NCBI GenBank assembly: GCA_038213375.1
Contig: JBBQTB010000021.1
Location: 26,665 to 90,664, forward strand
Reading direction: 5' to 3'
DNA: 64,000 nt
Source of the DNA: JAAUTT01 sp038213375
GTDB taxonomy: Bacteria > Bacteroidota > Bacteroidia > Bacteroidales > JAAUTT01
Part shown: in pieces, positions 61,936 through 64,000 of the stretch
How the letters are laid out: each line of letters starts with the position of its first letter
How positions within the stretch are numbered: position 1 is the first letter of the stretch
Program-made: the position numbers and the translations under genes
Notes under the pieces: generated by a model
What the model was told of the DNA's origin: nothing
Databases searched by the model: none
Seen by the model: only the letters and a program-made list of their open reading frames with translations

Positions 61936-63849
61936 ATGAAAAAACTCACGTTATTAAGCCTTTTGCTTTTTTCTGTCCTTACTATAGGGAGCGTATTTTT
62001 AAATTCCTGTAAAAAGGATGAAAAAGCAAGTATCAGCGGGGTTGCACTCGATGCAACTTCTAAAGCCATAAAGGTTGGCGATACCTTTAAACTTACTCCA
62101 ACCATTAGCCCATCTGGAGTAAAATCGGATGTAAAATGGACATCTTCAGAACCCACAATAGCTGTTGTTGGTTCTGACGGCACTGTTACTGCATTGAAAA
62201 TTGGTACGGCTACAATTACCGTAACAACAGTTGATGGAAATTTTACCGCCACCAGCGCCGTTACAGTTGCAACTGACGTAGTAAGCGTAACAAGTGTTAC
62301 ACTGGATAAGACTGCTGCAACTATCAAAACTGGAACAACTTTGATGTTAGTTCCAACTGTTCTTCCTTCCGAGGCAACCATTAAAACGGTTACCTGGAGT
62401 TCATCTGACGTTACCATTGCTTCGGTAGATGCGACGGGTAAAGTGACTGGAATTAAACTCGGTACAGTTACCATTACGGTAACAGCTGAAAATAGTAAGA
62501 CAGCAACTTGTTCCATCACTGTTGGATTGGCTTCTTATATCTTAAAAGATTCGATCGTTGGCAACAGGGTATTATCTGCAGACACCGTATACCAGATAAA
62601 TGGTTTTGTTTATATTATCAATGGAGCAACCTTAACTATACCTGCAGGAACAATCCTTAGAGGTGATAAAGCTTCAAAAGGAACTATTATTGCTGAAAGA
62701 GGTGGAAAATTAATTGCCAATGGAACCAAAGACAAACCTGTTATTTTTACCTCAAATGTTGATCCGGGTGGTCGTTCTTATGGTGACTGGGGTGGCGTAA
62801 TTTTGTGCGGGAAAGCAACAGTAAATCAGGTTAATCCACAAGTTGAAGGTGGCCCGAGAACTGTATATGGTGGTACTGACGACCATGATAATTCAGGAAC
62901 TCTCACCTATTGCCGTATTGAATTTCCAGGTATCCCCTTAGCTCCTGATAAAGAAATCAATGGTTTGACTCTTTGCGCTGTTGGTGATGGAACAACCATT
63001 GACCATATTCAGGTATCTTATTCGGGTGATGATTCATACGAATGGTTCGGCGGTTCAGTAAACTGTAAATACCTTATCTGTATCCGAGGTACAGATGATG
63101 AATATGATACTGATTTTGGTTATCATGGAAAAGTTCAGTTTGCATTGGGTATCCGCGATCCCCGTAAAGCTGACTATTCTGGATCGAATGGGTTTGAATC
63201 GGATAACGATGCCAATGGAAGTACTAATACTCCATTGACATCCTGTGTATTTTCAAACTGTACATTCATCGGACCTTTGGATACTATTTCCAATACTAGT
63301 AGCATGGCAAGTGATTTTAAACGTGCTTTGCACATCCGCCGTAATTCAAGGCTAAGAGCATATAATTCTGTATTTGCCGGCTGGCCGGTTGGTTTATTGA
63401 TTGATGGTTCTATCGGCACAAGCACCTGGACATCTGCTTCTGCAAATGATGGTACCGGAATGCAGGTTAAAAACAGCGTTTTGATAGGCATGCAGAAATA
63501 TTATGATGCCGCTGGTCCAGGTTTTACCGCCAACGATGTTCGTACCTGGTATTGGGATGCTTCACGCGGCAACGACACGATCAATAGCACCACCAAAGCC
63601 GGTATAAATCAACTGTTTTATCTGAAAAACAAAGCTGTTGATCCTACAACATTGCCATCTGGATTTGTTTTACCAAAAGCTGGCTCACCTCTGCTTACCG
63701 GTGCTGATTTTACTGCCACTGATTTAAGCACTTTCATCGATAAAACCCCAACATTCCGTGGTGCATTTGGTACTACCGACTGGACAGATGGTTGGGCTAA
63801 CTGGACACCACAAACTACAGTTTACCCGGCTGTTGGTCCAAAAAAATAA
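61936..63849 (+). CDS. Lipoprotein with two bacterial Ig-like (Big_2) domains and a beta-helix-like domain
   Basis: Exported protein of 637 residues. A lipoprotein signal ends VFLNSC (about 25). Two Big_2 repeats follow at about 34-112 (DVKWTSSEPTIAVV, GTATITVTT) and 114-197 (TVTWSSSDVTIASV, GTVTITVTAEN). The C-terminal 430 residues form a right-handed beta-helix-like domain: LTIPAGTILRGDKASKG, GGKLIANGTKDKPVIFTSN, a YGDWGGVILCG motif, and Asp-rich turns (GGTDDHDNSG, RGTDDEYDTDFG) that could bind calcium. No catalytic motif is evident. It is the partner of the TonB receptor just upstream and shares its promoter architecture, so it is probably a surface-exposed capture protein, SusD-like in role but not in fold. 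Confidence 0.85.
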   Translation: MKKLTLLSLLLFSVLTIGSVFLNSCKKDEKASISGVALDATSKAIKVGDTFKLTPTISPSGVKSDVKWTSSEPTIAVVGSDGTVTALKIGTATITVTTVDGNFTATSAVTVATDVVSVTSVTLDKTAATIKTGTTLMLVPTVLPSEATIKTVTWSSSDVTIASVDATGKVTGIKLGTVTITVTAENSKTATCSITVGLASYILKDSIVGNRVLSADTVYQINGFVYIINGATLTIPAGTILRGDKASKGTIIAERGGKLIANGTKDKPVIFTSNVDPGGRSYGDWGGVILCGKATVNQVNPQVEGGPRTVYGGTDDHDNSGTLTYCRIEFPGIPLAPDKEINGLTLCAVGDGTTIDHIQVSYSGDDSYEWFGGSVNCKYLICIRGTDDEYDTDFGYHGKVQFALGIRDPRKADYSGSNGFESDNDANGSTNTPLTSCVFSNCTFIGPLDTISNTSSMASDFKRALHIRRNSRLRAYNSVFAGWPVGLLIDGSIGTSTWTSASANDGTGMQVKNSVLIGMQKYYDAAGPGFTANDVRTWYWDASRGNDTINSTTKAGINQLFYLKNKAVDPTTLPSGFVLPKAGSPLLTGADFTATDLSTFIDKTPTFRGAFGTTDWTDGWANWTPQTTVYPAVGPKK

Positions 63850-64000
63850 ACAAAATAAGTAACTGAAGTTTCGGAGATGTTATAGTATTGATAGGCAGGC
63901 GTATAAATATTTGCCACAATTTTCATTAAATTATTGATTATTAACTAAATAAAGTATGTAAAAAGTTGCATATTTCGAGTTAAATTGTTAATTTTAAATC
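63850..64000. other. Window end, no gene seen
   Basis: AT-rich 151 bp after the lipoprotein stop. No hairpin terminator, no start of a further reading frame, and no 11-bp-phased TTAA array that I could support. Confidence 0.5.

Overview
The window looks like part of a chromosome from a Bacteroidota, class Bacteroidia (Bacteroidales or Marinilabiliales grade). The reasons are: AT-rich DNA with weak Shine-Dalgarno sequences; several promoters with a TAnnTTTG -7 element; a TonB-ExbB-ExbD-ExbD-TPR cluster; a TonB-dependent receptor with an N-terminal carboxypeptidase-regulatory-like domain; a single-chain E1 alpha/beta dehydrogenase; and a Nudix-derived arabinose regulator. No tRNA, rRNA or CRISPR array was seen.

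Layout. 1-3.0 kb (-): PAS histidine kinase, PAP2-family lipid enzyme and the N-terminal part of a bacterial ceramide synthase-like acyltransferase. 3.2-7.5 kb: amino acid permease and 2-oxo acid dehydrogenase E1. 8-16.5 kb (+): 7TM-HDIG phosphodiesterase, then a Ton energising operon (small membrane protein, PstS-like lipoprotein, TPR protein, ExbB, two ExbD, TonB) closed by a terminator. 16.6-26.6 kb: lolA-ftsK, two orphan lipoproteins, ornithine carbamoyltransferase, RRM protein, M13 peptidase and ornithine aminotransferase. 26.8-39.2 kb (+): an L-arabinose/galactose utilisation locus (GH43, galK, galM, FucP/GluP-type symporter, AraR-like regulator, GH51, SSS symporter, araD, araB). araA is not present. 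39.5-40.4 kb: a 2-hydroxyacid dehydrogenase. 40.5-46.4 kb (-): porin-pstS-pstC-pstA-pstB-phoU. 46.7-53.5 kb (-): D-lyxose isomerase, two tandem GH2 beta-mannosidase-like lipoproteins and a creatininase-family hydrolase. 53.6-56.8 kb: acylphosphatase, a sensor kinase with an eroded ATPase domain and a single-domain response regulator. 56.9-58.8 kb: an insertion-sequence graveyard with a broken IS4-type transposase and a second transposase fragment fused to the last 35 or so codons of a PhoB-like response regulator. 58.9-63.8 kb (+): TonB-dependent receptor and an Ig-like/beta-helix lipoprotein.

Most interesting observations. (1) Tandem TTAACA-like hexamers repeating every 11 bp, the geometry of a PhoP/PhoB box, lie upstream of pstS, the porin, the TonB receptor and the beta-helix lipoprotein. 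This suggests one phosphate-starvation regulon with an undescribed outer-membrane branch. (2) The two adjacent GH2 enzymes have reciprocal catalytic lesions: one lacks the acid/base Glu, the other has Asp in place of the nucleophile Glu. (3) A response regulator truncated by IS debris sits directly in front of the TonB receptor. (4) A histidine kinase keeps its phospho-acceptor His but has lost recognisable N and G boxes. (5) A shared 19-bp inverted repeat at two promoters of the arabinose locus is a candidate AraR operator. (6) A ceramide-synthase-like gene and a PAP2_3 gene are adjacent, suggesting sphingolipid head-group synthesis.
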